Shown: one piece after another, positions 34,996 to 47,706 of the stretch
Numbering within the stretch: the stretch's first letter is position 1
Layout of the letters: each line of letters opens with the position of its first letter
Source: Chlorella sorokiniana
Taxonomy: Eukaryota > Chlorophyta > Trebouxiophyceae > Chlorellales > Chlorellaceae
Direction of reading: 5' to 3'
DNA: 64,000 bases
NCBI GenBank assembly: GCA_025917655.1
Contig: CP084609.1
Coordinates: 2,294,001-2,358,000 of the forward strand
Notes under the pieces: generated by a model
What the model saw: only the letters and a program-made list of their open reading frames with translations
Told to the model about the DNA's origin: nothing
The model's database searches: none
Program-made: the position numbers and the translations under genes

Positions 34996-37900
34996 ATGGT
35001 TGAAACTCGGGCGCACCGACGCCTGGACCCGCCCGCACACGGCCACGAGGAGTGCGCCGCCGCACAGCCGGGCAGCGTGGGCGAGGCTGACGGCCGCCTC
35101 CCTGTCACGCTGCTCTCTGGCTTCCTGGGCGCGGGCAAGACGACTCTTCTCAAGCACATACTTCAGAATAAGAAAGGCCTCAGGTGATGCATCCCGACTT
35201 CCAACATTGCGGTGCAGCGGGGCCTCCCGGCCCCTTGTACCAGCGAGCTTGCAGGCCGGCCGCAGCTGTGCTCTGCCAGGCTGCCCCTTGCCCGCCCTGC
35301 CCCCTTGTCAAGCCCGTCTGGTGCTTCGACCGCAGGTGCGCGGTCATCGTGAATGACATGGCGGAGCTGAACATCGACGCCTCGCTCGTGAAGCAGGGGG
35401 CCTCATCCAGGCGAGCGCACGCGCCGGCGACGCACCGCCGCTGCCTCTCTCGCGACCCACTCTTGCGCCTGTAACCCACGCCCCATCTCCGGCCAGCGTT
35501 GGATCTGCCAGAGCAGCATGCTGTGCCTGTCGCACTTGCAAGCTGCGACCGATAGCCTTCAATCGCTTCCCGCCTTGCAGACCCAGGAGCGGCTGGTGGA
35601 GATGCAGAACGGGTGCATCTGCTGCACGCTGCGAGACGACCTGCTGCAGGCAAGCGACGCTCTGTGCACCTGCCCTGCTGTGCAGCCTGGAACATCCTTG
35701 GACAGGCACACACGGCTGCATCCCACTATAACCCTGCCAACCAGCGTCCTCAGGGCCCACCGCCCGCGTTCTGTGGGGCAACCGCCCGCCCGCCTGCCAC
35801 GAGCCCGTTCCGAGCGGCACGCATCTTAAGCCTGCCGCGGCTCACGCTGCCTGCCTGCCGCCTGCGCAGGAGGTGTCGCGCCTGGCTGGGGAGGGGCGCT
35901 TTGACTACCTTGTCATCGAGTCCACGGGCATCAGCGAGCCGCAGCAGGTGGGCCCAGCTGCCCGGGCATGCACACGCGCGGGGTGGCGTGGAGTGCGGGC
36001 GCTGGTCGGGGTGGAAGCCGACGTCGGGACCCCAGAGATGGCTCCCCTATCCCCTGGCCCCTCGTCAGGGCCGTCTCGGGCCTGCGCAGCGCAGCGAGCC
36101 GACAGCGCTCGCACCAATCCCTGCAGGTGGCGGAGACGTTTGAGCTGCCGCCATCCGAGGGCGCTGAGCCTTTGAAGAAGGTGGCCGCCGCCCCCGCGCA
36201 GGCTGCCGCGCTGCATGCCTGCTCATGCCCTGCACTCCGAGTCCAGTGTTGGAGGGGAGCCAAGGTTGCGTGTTGACTAGTCCAGCCCCTGATTCTACCT
36301 CTTGAGGCAGCTGGGCGGCTCCCCTGAGAGGAGAGGCCCCGTCTCCCTCCCCCTCAACCTTGGACACTCTCCCTGACCGTCCCTACCACTGCCATGCCCC
36401 TCCCTCCCGCAGCTGGCCCGCTTGGACACGTGCGTGACAGTAGTGGATGCCGCCTCCTTGCTCCTCAACATGGCCAGCATCGAGACGGTGGCGGTGAGGG
36501 GGCGCCGCCCGCCGCCACTGCCGCCGCTGCCGTGGCGGGGGCGTCCTCTGACTGAAGCTCTTGCTGCTGCCAGCCCCCAAGCACATCCACATAAAGCTGC
36601 TCTGCCCCGCGCAACGTGGCGTTTGAGATTCCAACGTGTCACACAGCCTTGTGCTCAGGCAGTGCTGCATCCCCCACCCCGCGATGTGCCGCAGGATCGG
36701 GAGGGGCCCGAGGCTGCAGGAGGCGAGCGCAACGTCGCAGACCTGCTGCTGGACCAGGCCCGCCGCAGCTATGGCTCTCCCTGTCCCCTCTGCCGCTGCA
36801 CATTTCTCGCCTGCTGTCGCCGCTCCAGCGCTGCTGCTGCTTTCCTCCCCTGCCTTGTCCAACAGCAGTGGGCAGACTGAAGGTGTCTTCAAGAATTGCC
36901 GCGGGCTCTGCATGCTCAACCTTCCTCCCTGCACGCCTTACGCGTCCTGTCGCCCTCTGCAGATCGAGTTTGCGGACGTCATTGTGCTCAACAAAATCGA
37001 CTTGGTCACCGCAGAGGGTGAGCAGCGCACCCTTCCAGGCGCCAAGCAGCAGTTAACCTTGGACCACCTCAAAACTGACGTGGCTGGCGCACCCCGTGCC
37101 TCACCCCCGGCCCATTGCCTCCGCGCCTGCCCCTGCAGAGGCAAGGCGCCTGTCAGCCTTCCTCAGCAAGCTCAACCGCAGCGCCGCCATCCTGCCCGCC
37201 ACCAACTCGGAGGTCTGTTGCCATGTGCTGATCCGCGGCGGCTCACGCGGCTTTGCCTGGAGTCTTGCATTGGCCTTCTGTGCTGTTTTGATGTGGTTAC
37301 TGCCGCTGGCTGTGCAACGAGGGGCGATGTCACACTGCTTGTCTCTGGCAAGCTGCCAGCGGCTGCAATTTGCAGACAGGCAGGCCTGTCTGAGCACGGG
37401 CAGGCCCCCCCCACCCCCTCCCGCACCCTGCCCATCATCACCTCCTCAATCTCCCTGCCCACACGCTTGACCCCACTCTGCGCAATTGCCTCTCAAGCCC
37501 GCAGGTCGACCTGTCAGAGGTTGTGGGCACTGGCCGCTTTGACATCGAGAAGGCAGCAGAGGTGAGGGTGGGACAGGGTGCGCGCATGCAACGCAGGCTC
37601 ACACTAGCCACCGAGCACCGCGCGCCCAGCACTTGCAGTCCTCATGTGGTAAGGCCCCCTTGGCATGCCTCCATTCCACAGGACCCCCTACACCACTGCC
37701 ACTTTACCTTCCGACACTTGCCTCTCCTTGCTGCCCCCTGCTGTGCAGGCTGCGGGTTGGCTGCAGTCGCTGCAGGAGCCGCCCACGCCTGAAACGGAGG
37801 AGTACGGCATCTCCTCCTTTGTTTACCGGTGAGGTGCCAACTGTAACGTATTTGCATGGGCTGGCGGGTGGGACTGGGGTTGGAGAGGGGTGCGCGAAAG

Positions 37901-39889
37901 GGCTCTGGGTGCGTTTGAGGAGGGGCAGCCGGCAGCATGCTTGCGCTGCCCATAGCTGAGAGGAATCAAGGGCCCTGCTCATGACTTGTGGTGGATGCCC
38001 ACGGTCAGGGGAGGCCGCACGTCACTTGCACTTGTTATACTGTTAATGAGACCACCTGCTACCATCCCCCACCCCGCAGCGCGCAGCCCCTTCCACCCAG
38101 GCCGCCTCTGGCGCTTTCTTCGGCAGTACTGGGCGGTGCAGCAGGTGCAGGAAATGGAGGAGGGCGCAGGCGAGGAGGACGTGGGTGGCGATGCGGAGGA
38201 TGCTGAGGGGGAGGAGGGGGCAGGTGCACTGTGCCCGCTCTGGGACACCGCATGAGCTGACCAGTGGCTGCCTGCAGGTCGCCGCTGCTGCTCGCTGGCT
38301 CTGCGCTGCCCTGAGTTGTAGGCCGCAGACAGCGTTTCCGAGCTGTCTTTCTCAATACCAGGCCACGTGCTGTCCTGCCAGGGGTGGTGGTGATTGGCGA
38401 GGACGTCACCGCTGACGAGGCGGAGCGGCGGCAGGCCGCCATGCGCCGCCGGTTCGGCCAGGTGACACGCTGAGCGCATCGGCCCACCTGGCCTGCCCCT
38501 GCCTGGCACAGCCTTGAGGGAAGGAGGGCAATGGTGTGACCGGTTCCTCGTGTGCCCTTGCAAAGGAAGAAGAGCCTTGGCCTTGTCTTGCTGCTGCAGC
38601 TGGCTGAATCATTGCCTCCATCCTGTTCTTCTCTGCCAAACATTCGATGCAGGTTCTGCGGTCCAAGGGCTTCATGTGGCTGGCTGGCCGCAACGACATG
38701 AGCGGCGACTGGAGCAGCGCTGGGGCGGTGATGCGAGTCAGGTGCGGCGACGGCCTGCAAGGCGCTCCACTCAGACATCACCAGCCTACCCTGAGCCAGC
38801 CAGCCAGCCTGCGCAAACTTTCAAAGCTCCTGCCAGCCGGGGTGTTGGAGGGTGTGGCGCTAAGTCTCCAGCTTCAATCGCACTGTGGCGTTATACTGAC
38901 GCTGGCGCCTTTGCCTGCTTGGCCCTCCCTATGCAGCGTGGGCGGGCCCTGGTTTGCCGCCATTCCAGAAGAACTCTGGCCAGATGTCGACGTAAGTGTC
39001 TCAGAGCAAACTAGATGGATGCATGGTGCAAATAACCTGCCTTGCGAAATAAACCAATGCCCCAACCCTCCCCCTCTCCCCCTTTCCCCCTTCCCCCACC
39101 CCCACCCCCCACACACACACACCTCTGCAGCCGGACAAAGTGAAGGAAGACTTTGAGCCGGGCACGGGGATCGCCGCCAGGAGCTGGTGTTCATTGGCAT
39201 CGGGGTGAAGGCAAGCAGCGGCGGGCGGCGTCCTGGGGGCGGGGGCAGGGGGTGGGGGCCACATCTGTGGATGAGTTGCAGCCCTGCCTGGTATGTGTTG
39301 CATGATGTTCTGCACGTGTATTGCCCTGCCACCCTCCGTGACACAAAACTACCACACACAGAACACCACCACTATTCTTCCTGCGCAGCGGAAGGAGCTG
39401 ACGGCAGCGCTGGATGGCTGCCTGTGCAGCAAGAAAGAAATGGAGGTAGGGTGCATCTGCATTGTGCTGTTGTTTTGCAAAGCTGCAGCGTGGCGGCAGC
39501 CTGGATGACCATGCAAGACGGTGCTGCGATTGATCGGCTGTTGCTTGCGTGTGTGAGCGTGGCTGCGTACCCTGGCCCTCTCGACTCAAGAACCTCGCCT
39601 GTCGGGCTGCTGCCACTGCGCTTCTTGTCCAGGCTGCCGCTGAGTTGGACAGCGCTGGGTTTGTGGACTGGCCCGGGGTGGAGGTGGAGGAGGTCACGGA
39701 CTCAGAGGCGGAGGGGGAGACAGCGAGGAGGAGGACGAGGAGAGGTTGCAGGAGCGGGCGGCGCAGGAGCTAGCAATGAGCCTCAAGATAGAGCAGCCGG
39801 GCGGCGATGCGGCGGCTGACGAGGAGGTGAAGGCGGGGCCCGCAAAGCGACAGAGCTCTGGTGCGCGCCGCGCGGCCGCCTCCGCCTAG
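34996..39889 (+). CDS. CobW/COG0523 GTPase (ZNG1-like metal chaperone)
   Basis: G3E-family GTPase; ZNG1-type members hand zinc to client enzymes such as methionine aminopeptidase, while others serve cobalamin or nitrile hydratase. About 18 exons, starting 34996-35183 and ending with the stop at 39887-39889. Seen: Walker [10 protein letters not shown], switch region [16 protein letters not shown], the metal-binding CICC in [11 protein letters not shown], Walker [11 protein letters not shown], the base-specificity motif NKID, and the CobW C-terminal domain ([38 protein letters not shown]). The tail is acidic then basic. Three introns start with GC (after 35410, 35649 and 39210); the one after 36757 may also. 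Three single bases seem missing in G runs near 35396, 39166 and 39713; allowing for each restores the family sequence. The metal specificity is not readable. Confidence 0.88.
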
Positions 39890-40545
39890 CCCCGCCCAGC
39901 CGGTGCGCCTGGTTGTGTGCTATGCGTGCTGCCGCCTGCAGCTGGTGTGCCTGTTCGTCTCCTCTGCTACAGTTTGCATCCCTGCAAACGCCCTGTTGAC
40001 CTCCCTCCATGTCCCTCTTGCATGCAGCAAAGCGTAAGGCAGCGCCATGGAAACAGCAGACAGGCAGAGACAGGGCTGCTGGCGCAGGGGGCCGCAAGCG
40101 TCGGGCAGGCACGGAGAATGCAGAAGCAAGCCATGAGCCGGCGCGGCGGCAAAGGCGCTCGTCCTGACACCAAGCCTCTCCACCTCGCACACAATCTTCT
40201 GTCCTTCCAGTCCAGTCGAAGTCGTCTCCCTCCATCAAGCTCTTGCCATGCCGAAGAGCGACCCCGCTGCTCAGCTGCCACCCTGCCATTTAGCTGCGCT
40301 CATTAGAAAACTTCTGCGGCATCAGACCACAGGAATAACCATGGCCCAATTGTTGGCCAGCCACGCAAAAAATACAAAAAGAAGCGGCCCAGATCAACGT
40401 CGCCGGGCAGCCGGGAACCGCGCTGCACAACTGCTGCTGCTCTGGTAGCCCTGCCGGAGGCGGCTGTTACTGCCCACGCTGCTGACAGCCGCCCCCTCCA
40501 GCAGGCGGCCGTCTCAATTGTCTGCGCTCATGATTTTCCTTTTCT
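39890..40545. other. convergent spacer between CobW gene and glyoxalase gene
   Basis: No gene is supported between the two stop codons. No TGTAA occurs on the plus strand until 40609, inside the last intron of the glyoxalase gene. The CobW 3' UTR may therefore overlap that gene, or it may use another signal. Confidence 0.4.
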
Positions 40546-43500
40546 TCACTTCTGCTCAAGCTCTTTCAGGAAGTCTTCGTTGTCCACAAACACGATCTTG
40601 TAGCCGTCTGTAAAATTTGGCAGAAAGCGGCAGGGCATCCCAAGCCGTTGGAAGCGAGAGCGTGGCGTTGGCATGCTGGAATCTGGACAGCCCGCACCCT
40701 GTTCTCGGCAGCGCGCAGCCGGCCGGCATCAGAGCACCCTTAACAGGACGAAGGGGTGCTTGGACGTGCCCTTTGCCTGCCCCTGGCACCCCCGCATCCC
40801 ATCGGCCTTGCTGCCATGCAGCAACTCGCGTTGGTGCAGTGGGAAGAACAAGTTTTATTCCCACAATCCCCACCTCACACAGCCCCCCCCCGCCCCCACC
40901 CCACCCCCCACCCCCACCCCCTACACAAGCACCCACCTGGGTCTGTGCAGGCGAGGATCTTGGTCCCGATGCCCGGCACGGGTCCTGGGTCCCGCGTCAC
41001 CTTCCCTCCTGCTGCCTTGATCTGGTCCCCCGTCTTGTAAACATCCTGCGAGTGGAGGTGGGTGCGTGTGTGTGATGTGGTGTAATTTGCGCGTGGGGGG
41101 CTGAGGGACGGTCGGCGGTGATGATGAATGGTTGCAGCGGCAACGACAGCGGCGGCAGCGAGTGTGGGCATGCTCTGCCTAGCCGGCCTTTGCGGCTTGG
41201 CCTCTACCAGTCCAGCAGCGCTGTTCCCAACCACTCAGCCCAGCCTGGGTGCAACTCAAAGCTGTGGGCTTGCCTTGGTGCTGATGGCGACCTGTGCGTA
41301 AGCATCGCCCTTGGAGTAGCTGTCAACACCGTAGTTGTAGGTCTGCAGCCAGGAGGGCAGGCACAGAGGGCAGGATGTGTGTGGGGGGCAGGAGGGTGCC
41401 GGGAGGGATCATGCAGCAGGACAAGGCACCCAAAACAACGGGTGGCGCGAGGGCAGCAGCACAGTCATGCTGGGAGGCCGTCGCCATGCCTGCACCAAGG
41501 CGAAGGGTGCAGTCGGGCAGCCAGGAAGCTTACCAGCTCAAACACGGTGTTGCTCTCTTCAGGGCCGTAGCCTGGAACAAGAAGGGGGAGGGCGATGGTG
41601 AGAGCATAGAAGCGTGTGGTTGTGATGATGAGGAGAGTGTTTGCAAGAAAGGAGCTGACCCCCTTCACCTGCCCACCGCAGCTGTACCCAGCGTAGCCAT
41701 AAGGAGGCAGCGGGCTTGCGGCGCTGGGTGCGACCGAACTGCTGCTCTCAAAGGCTGCCGATTGTGGCAGCGCTGACCGCATTACTGCTGCGTGCTGCTG
41801 TTAGGCGGTACGGCCTCAACACCGCTGCGGTACGCACCCAGGAAGGCCAGCATGTACTTGTACTCCGGGTTGTCGCGGGTGCGCAGCAGCTTCATGCCCA
41901 GCACCTCTGCGGTACAACAGCGGTGCAGCACGGGTTGGAGGAGGATGGGTGGGGGAATGGGGACTGGGCTGAGAGACAGCCTGGCAAGAATGATTGCACA
42001 GCAGTCACAGCAGAGCAGCGAAGCACAGCCCACGCTAGAGCTTTTGCACACTCTCGGCACAGGCATTTCCGCCCACCACAAGCAACTCACAACACATTCA
42101 GCCACGCACGTCTGCCGAGCGCATAGACACCCGTGCCGCTAACAAAGCAACTAACTAACGCTGACGAGGCAACTCGGTAGACCCATCCACCTGTGTAGAA
42201 CTTGATGCTCTTGTCCAGGTCACCGACACGCAGCATGACCTGCAGCGGGCACAGCGGGCACAGCGTGTGACCAGCCCGCTCAGCAGGCGCAGCACGGAAC
42301 ATGTCATGTTGGCGCCTGACGGCCCCCTTCAACCCCTTCGTTTGCTGCTGGAGTCCTTACTGCCGGCGCGCCCCAAAAAACACCCATGCCCACCACCCCC
42401 AATTTGCGACCCCGCGCAGGCACACAACAACATACAAAATTCCCACCACACCCCACCACACCCGCCCAGGCCCCACCTGCGCCAGTGGCTCCGGGATGTC
42501 GCCCTGCCGCTGGATCAGCTCAAACTTGTAGCCCGTTGGGTCCTCCACAAATGCAATCACGGTGCTGCCGCCCTTGACGGGGCCCGCCTCACGCGCAACC
42601 TTGCCGCCTGCAAAGGGCAGCGGCAGCGGCAGTGGGCTTGAAACTAGAGCGGGGCGGGACCTTCATATGCCGACCGCTACTTGGCGCAAAGCTGCTGGGG
42701 CCTGTGTAAGCCGAGCTGCTGCCGCAGGCTGCTGCTGAAACTGCCCAACACAACCGCAGGAAGAGCTTCGGGATCATCACAAACTGGGCCAACAACCAGA
42801 ATTTGAGCATATGGGCCGTCCACTCCACCGCTGCGCTCCCAGCCACTCCCCTTCCCAGCTCCGCACATCACAGCCACCCAGCTGACAAAGCCCACCTGCT
42901 GCCTTCACCGCTTCGACCATCTTGTCGACGTCAGCGGCGGCGATCCCAAAGTGACCAAAGCCCTCCCCCAGATCGTAGCTGGACTTGCCGTAGTTGTAAG
43001 TCTGGGGGAAGAAAAGAGGTATGAAAAGGAAGGAGGGCCAGCATGTGTGTCCAGGCGCAGCGATGGCAGCTCACGCAGCGTCCTGCCTGCACCACCTGCC
43101 CACCCGGCCAACGCCTCATGCAACCCAGCTCTTGACCCCACAGGCCGGAGTTGCAGAGCCGCCGCTGCGGTTGCACCCCTTGCGCATATCGCGAGCGCAG
43201 TCAGGCTGCTGTGCCATGGCAGCGGTTGTGCCTGCGTGCGCGGGCCCGGCGGTACCGTCAGCTTCTCACCAGCTCCATGGCAAAGTGGGTCTCCTCAGGG
43301 CCGTATCCTAGGAAGGCGTTGGAGTACTTGTCGTCCGGGATGTCGCGGTACCGCAGCAGCTTCATGCCGAAGCTGCGGGGAAGGCGGCAGCGAAGGGGGT
43401 GAGCCGCGGCAGCGAGCAGCGGCGGAAATGACCTGAGGGCACAGAGGCCTGCCTGCCAGACTGGCCGCAGTGCAGCGCCTGAGCGAGCAGAGGGTTCAAG

Positions 43501-44041
43501 GCCAAGCCGGGGCAGGCCCCAGACCCGGTGGGCGTTCCCTCAGCTGCATGAACCAGCTGGCCGTAGCCAGTAGAGCATGCAGCCGATGCCCGGTAGGCCC
43601 CCACCCCTCCCCCGGGGGCGTCTAACTACCCGCACTCCAGCTGGCGCCGCCGCAGATTGCACTGCAATGCGGACGCCGACGCCTCCGGGCGCCCCCCGCC
43701 TCCCGGGCCCGGCTGGTGCGCGACCCCCCCCCACACACACACACACACACCGGGCCCCCGGTCCCCCGCTGCTTCCTTCCCTTTCCCCTAAAAACCTCCG
43801 CCCGAGACGCACCAGTCCTGGTAGTACTTGATCGCCTTATCCATGTCGCCCACACGGTACACAGCGTGCAGCATGCGGCGCTGCAGCGTAGTTGGGGCGG
43901 GGAGGGACAGGCTGCATGTGAGCAGCGAGCGACTCACAAACGCAGGCGGCGGCAAGACGGGAAGCGCGTGCGCATCGCCACACAAGCACCCACCTCATCC
44001 TGCTTCAGCCAGTCAGCGCTGGCCGTAGGAACTGCCGCCAT
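40546..44041 (-). CDS. GLO1: lactoylglutathione lyase (glyoxalase I), two-domain
   Basis: Converts the methylglyoxal-glutathione hemithioacetal to S-lactoylglutathione. Eleven exons, all in phase: 43994-44041, 43813-43880, 43270-43372, 42896-43001, 42477-42607, 42191-42239, 41838-41906, 41534-41571, 41274-41342, 40937-41045 and 40546-40607. The product is 283 aa, the usual plant length. Domain 1 keeps the four metal ligands expected of GloA enzymes: His in [10 protein letters not shown], Glu in FAMELTYNYG, His in GFGHFGIAA and Glu in GYKFELIQR. Domain 2 ([32 protein letters not shown]) has lost most of them, as in plant enzymes, so one active site is likely. A basic stretch upstream (about 44150-44280) could hide a transit peptide exon. 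The intron left of 41274 starts with GC. No frameshift. Confidence 0.94.
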
Positions 44042-44532
44042 CCTGCAGGAACAACGTCGGGTGCAATGAGGGACGGGTGACCGGCTGACGCGGCGAGGCA
44101 TGAGAGACAGCGACGGCAAGAGACGGTCTGACAGCGCCGCCGTGACTGGGCCCCTGCAAAGGGGGCCAGCGGGCAATGTCGCGCCTGCTGGATGATCGCT
44201 GCGCGGGGGATGCCTTGACGAATGGCCGGACGCCAGTCCAAGAGGCGAGCTTGGCAGAGTGCACAATCGAGCGAGCCTGCATATCACGATCTGGCCGCCA
44301 GCCCCGGCCTAGTGTGCGAACAACGTGGTAGAACGCTAATTGCGCCTGCAGACAGGTCAAGAAGTCTGCAGGCTTGCTGGAAAGGGGCCAAGCTGGGGTT
44401 GTTTTGCAGCACGCATTTGTCTTCCGCATCCCAACTTGCCAAAGAGCTACATTGTCATTGCAGCGTCACGTGAGCGATCTTGCGGCCAGATTCAGCTTCC
44501 CTGCTCACCGGCCTCCCCACTCGCTACCACCC
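44042..44532. promoter_or_regulatory. divergent promoter between GLO1 and CCB3
   Basis: About 490 bp between outward-facing starts. A minus-strand frame here (MQARSIVHSAKL...) resembles a transit peptide and might be an unrecognised first GLO1 exon. Confidence 0.45.
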
Positions 44533-45342
44533 ATGTCGCTGCTGCTGGGCGCTCCACCCCTTACACCGTTCGTAGCAGCAGCCCGCAATCCAAGCAGCCG
44601 GCGATGGCGCCCGACACTGGCCGCCGCCCAGCAGCGCTCGCAGCGGAAGGCGGGAGCGGCGCCAGCCCCCGCGCTTGCGGCCGCGGCTGCTGCCCTCGCG
44701 GCCAGCCCGGGCGCAGCGCTGGCTGCGGCAGCGGCGGCCGACCCGCAGGCGGCGTCGGTGGCGCAGGCGGCGTTTGAGCTGGCGGCTCTGGACAGCAAGT
44801 CGGCAGGCAGCCTCTCGCTGGTGCTCAAGCCCGTCCTCAGCCTCGCCTCCCTGCTCATGATTGTGCGCATCGTGATGAGCTGGTACCCAGAGATCGACGG
44901 CAAGCAGCTGCCCTGGTCCATCGCCTTCAAACCCACGGGTGAGCGGTGGGGATGAGGCTGCCGCCGCTTGTTGGGAGCGGAGGCCGCGCCTGCACCGGCC
45001 GCCCTGCACGGCCGGCCTTACGGCAGGCGGACGGTTGCCCAACATCAGCATGGCTTGCATGTGCCGAAGGGGTGTGGGTGAATGTCTCTGCATCATCTGG
45101 TGCAGCCGGCAAGCCACAGCTGTCACGCTGCACAACGCGCCATGCACCCCGACCGGTTTCCCAATGCACCCTCCGCCCCTCTCGCCGCAGAGCCCCTGCT
45201 GGTGCCCACGCGCAAGCTGGTGCCGCCATTCAACGGCCTGGATGTCTCGCCCATCGTGTGGGTGGCACTGCTCAGCTTCCTGTCGGAGATCCTCACCGGC
45301 CCGCAGGGCATCCTTTCCCTCATCGCCCGCAAGGGCATCTGA
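44533..45342 (+). CDS. CCB3: YGGT-family protein, cytochrome b6 haem-maturation factor CCB3
   Basis: Two exons, 44533-44938 and 45191-45342, giving 185 aa. CCB3 belongs to the CCB pathway that attaches haem ci to cytochrome b6 in the chloroplast; the bacterial relative is YggT. The first 100 residues are Ala/Arg-rich and look like a plastid transit peptide. The mature part has the family pattern of two membrane spans: VLSLASLLMIVRIVMSWYP with the SWYP turn, then IVWVALLSFLSEILTGPQG. Between them EPLLVPTRKLVPPFNGLDVS matches plant CCB3 closely. Another plastid YGGT paralogue (YLMG1) is the alternative; the SFLSEILTGPQG ending favours CCB3. Confidence 0.83.
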
Positions 45343-45374
45343 CGTGGCGACAAGCTCCTGACCTTCACACGCTG

Positions 45375-45379
45375 TGTAA
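45375..45379 (+). terminator. TGTAA polyadenylation signal for CCB3
   Basis: TGTAA 33 bp after the stop codon. Confidence 0.55.
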
Positions 45380-45826
45380 GAATCCTGCCGAGGTTGACCT
45401 CTGGTATCAAGAGCACACTAAGTGTGGATTCACAGACACAGATTCAAACAGGACCCAGGAGGGATGGAAACACTGTGTTGGGGGCTGCCTCCCAGCGACC
45501 AGGTTTGCCAAAACCTGGACAGCCTGCCGCAGCAGCGCATTGGTGCGGCGTCACGCCCTCCAGGCCTGCTGCAGCCGTGCTCTCAGGCTGAGCTTCCAGC
45601 AGGCACCCCACGACAGCTGTGCAGCCTGACTTGACTAGAAGCATTGGCAGACAGCCTTTGCTGATGCCACAACCTCGCTGTGGCAACGGGTCCCCCGGGA
45701 CAGGTTGGCCTGAGCCAGTCAGGGCCGCGGGCAGGGTCTATGCAGCGGGTCTTTTCCCATACCACCACTCCACCCTCCTCCACACACACACACACTGGTT
45801 TCTTTGGTACTGAGGCAACGCCCTGT

Positions 45827-45831
45827 TTACA
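45827..45831 (-). terminator. TGTAA polyadenylation signal for ribosomal P2
   Basis: TTACA on the plus strand, 90 bp beyond the P2 stop at 45921. Confidence 0.55.
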
Positions 45832-45920
45832 AGGGTAGGCAGGGGTCATGCGGTGAAGCGGCAAGCAGCGGCGGTGTGCGGCTGTCGCCGCGCTGCGCCG
45901 CTGCATGCTTGGCTTCACGC

Positions 45921-47317
45921 TCAGTCGAACAGGGAGAAGCCCATGTCCTGCAGCGGCGGTTGCCCAAGGGGAAAGAGTTGAAGTTAGTGACGAGGGACTT
46001 GAGATCAAGGCCGCCGTTGCCAGCCCTTGGCAGGAGGGCCAACGGGACAGAGCAAGGTAGAAGCTGAGTGGAGGATTACGGTGCAGCCGGGGGTGCAGGG
46101 TAGGGAGAGAGTCGTGCGTTCTTCCCCGCCCGGCATCACTCTACTGGCAAGATACCAGTCGTCAGCGGCTGTTGCCCCAGCGCTGCCTCTCACCTCATCC
46201 TCCTCCTCCTCCACCTTCTCCTCCTTCTTCTCCTCGGCGGGGGCAGCCGCGGCGCCGCCAGCAGCACCGCCAGTGGCAGCCACAGCACCGCCAGAGGGCA
46301 CGGAGGCCAGCTTGGAGGTGCCGGCGGCAATCACCTGCAGCATGCGAGGTGGCGCCATGCATGCTGATGAAGAGCGGCTTAGAGGGGCGTGCAGCGTGCG
46401 AGAGGCACCGATGAGGCAGCCTCCCGCAGCTTGACCAGCGTGCTTTGTCGACTCAACAAAGACAGCCGCGTTTCGCCGCTCGAAGAGGCGCTCCAGGCTG
46501 AGGCTGAGTGCTGCGCTGCGCCCCATCTTCCGTCACTACCAAGGGCTCGGTTCGCACCGCGGCGGCTTGCCCGTGACAGCTGCATGGGCCTGAGCTGGCG
46601 TGCCCCAGCCAAAACGCCCCAGGCCACCAGCCGGTGCTGTGCATCGTCTCTGCAGCTGCAGCCCACCTCGTTGATGTCCTTGCCCTCCAGCTCAGACAGC
46701 AGCTTCTGCACGCGCTCAGCATCGGCCTCGACGCCGACTGGCGGGGGAGGAGAGGGGCCAGATGACGCAGGCTGTGAGCGCAAGGTTGGGCAGCCCGGCA
46801 GGCCACTGCCCCTTGGCGATAGATCAACTGCGGCATGAGCCGCGTCGTGGTACGCTGGCAGAACGACTCCTGCGCTGCCGGGCAGGCCTGCTAACAGGGG
46901 CGCGAGGTGGCCGGCAGATTCCCGCAGCTCCTCGCAGCGCTCACCAGACGACAGGATCTTCTTGATGTCGGCCTCGCTGGGGGCAGCGTTGCCGCCCAGG
47001 GCAGCCAGCAGGTAAGCAGCAATGACCTGCAACAGACGCAGGCAGCAGCAGGGGCCCAGGGGCGGCGTGCTCAGGGGCGGCAGGCAGAGCCTCTGATGGA
47101 CTCGTGCTCCCCGGCGCGCCGCGGCTGGTTTCATTTCCTGTACACTGGCTCGTTGCTGCTATCGCTGAACGTCTGCCGCTGACCCGCCCCCACCGCAGAG
47201 GCGGGGAGGCATGCAGCATGCAGTCCTACGCCCGCCGTGAAGGCTGCTGCAGACATGCTGCAGTCGGCAACCGTCGCTGCCAGAGCCAAGCCCTACGCCG
47301 AACATGCCCACCTTCAT
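45921..47317 (-). CDS. RPP2: 60S acidic ribosomal stalk protein P2
   Basis: Cytosolic ribosomal stalk protein that recruits elongation factors. Five exons: 47312-47317 (six bases, Met-Lys), 46945-47026, 46667-46737, 46194-46334 and 45921-45947, giving 108 aa in one frame. The N-terminal dimerisation region reads [20 protein letters not shown] and continues [17 protein letters not shown]. An Ala/Gly hinge follows, then the charged [14 protein letters not shown] and the universal C-terminal tail DMGFSLFD. P2 rather than P1 because of the [10 protein letters not shown] start. The start codon is inferred from plant P2 proteins, which begin MK or MR before the same block. Confidence 0.95.
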
Positions 47318-47706
47318 TGTGCACTCGATGCTAGAAGCAATTTAAGGCTAAAAGCCGGCTACTAGTCAACCGAGGCAGGTTCCAGAGGGACGGACTCGGC
47401 CTGGGAGGGCGCTAAGAGCCTCCCAGGTGGCCGGGAAGAAACTCGCCGGGGACGCGTGGCGGGTCCCTGGGCAACTCGAAACCTCGGCCGACTTGCAGGT
47501 TGTCATCGGCTCGATCCGTGTGTACGACCCGATTTTCGTTGTTTTGGCACGCGGGTTAACTTCCCAGCTGCCGGGGGTCAGGACAAGCAGAGGAGAGCCT
47601 CGTCAGCCGTGAGCATCATCGAGCAACCTGAAAAGCTAGAGACTTATCTGAGGCGCTCTGGCGCCAGCGGTTGAACCTCCCGGGCAAGCCTTGCGCAGCT
47701 GTCGCT
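47318..47706. promoter_or_regulatory. divergent promoter between P2 and the ADIP gene
   Basis: About 390 bp between outward-facing starts, with no supported gene. Expected to drive strong P2 transcription on one side. Confidence 0.5.
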
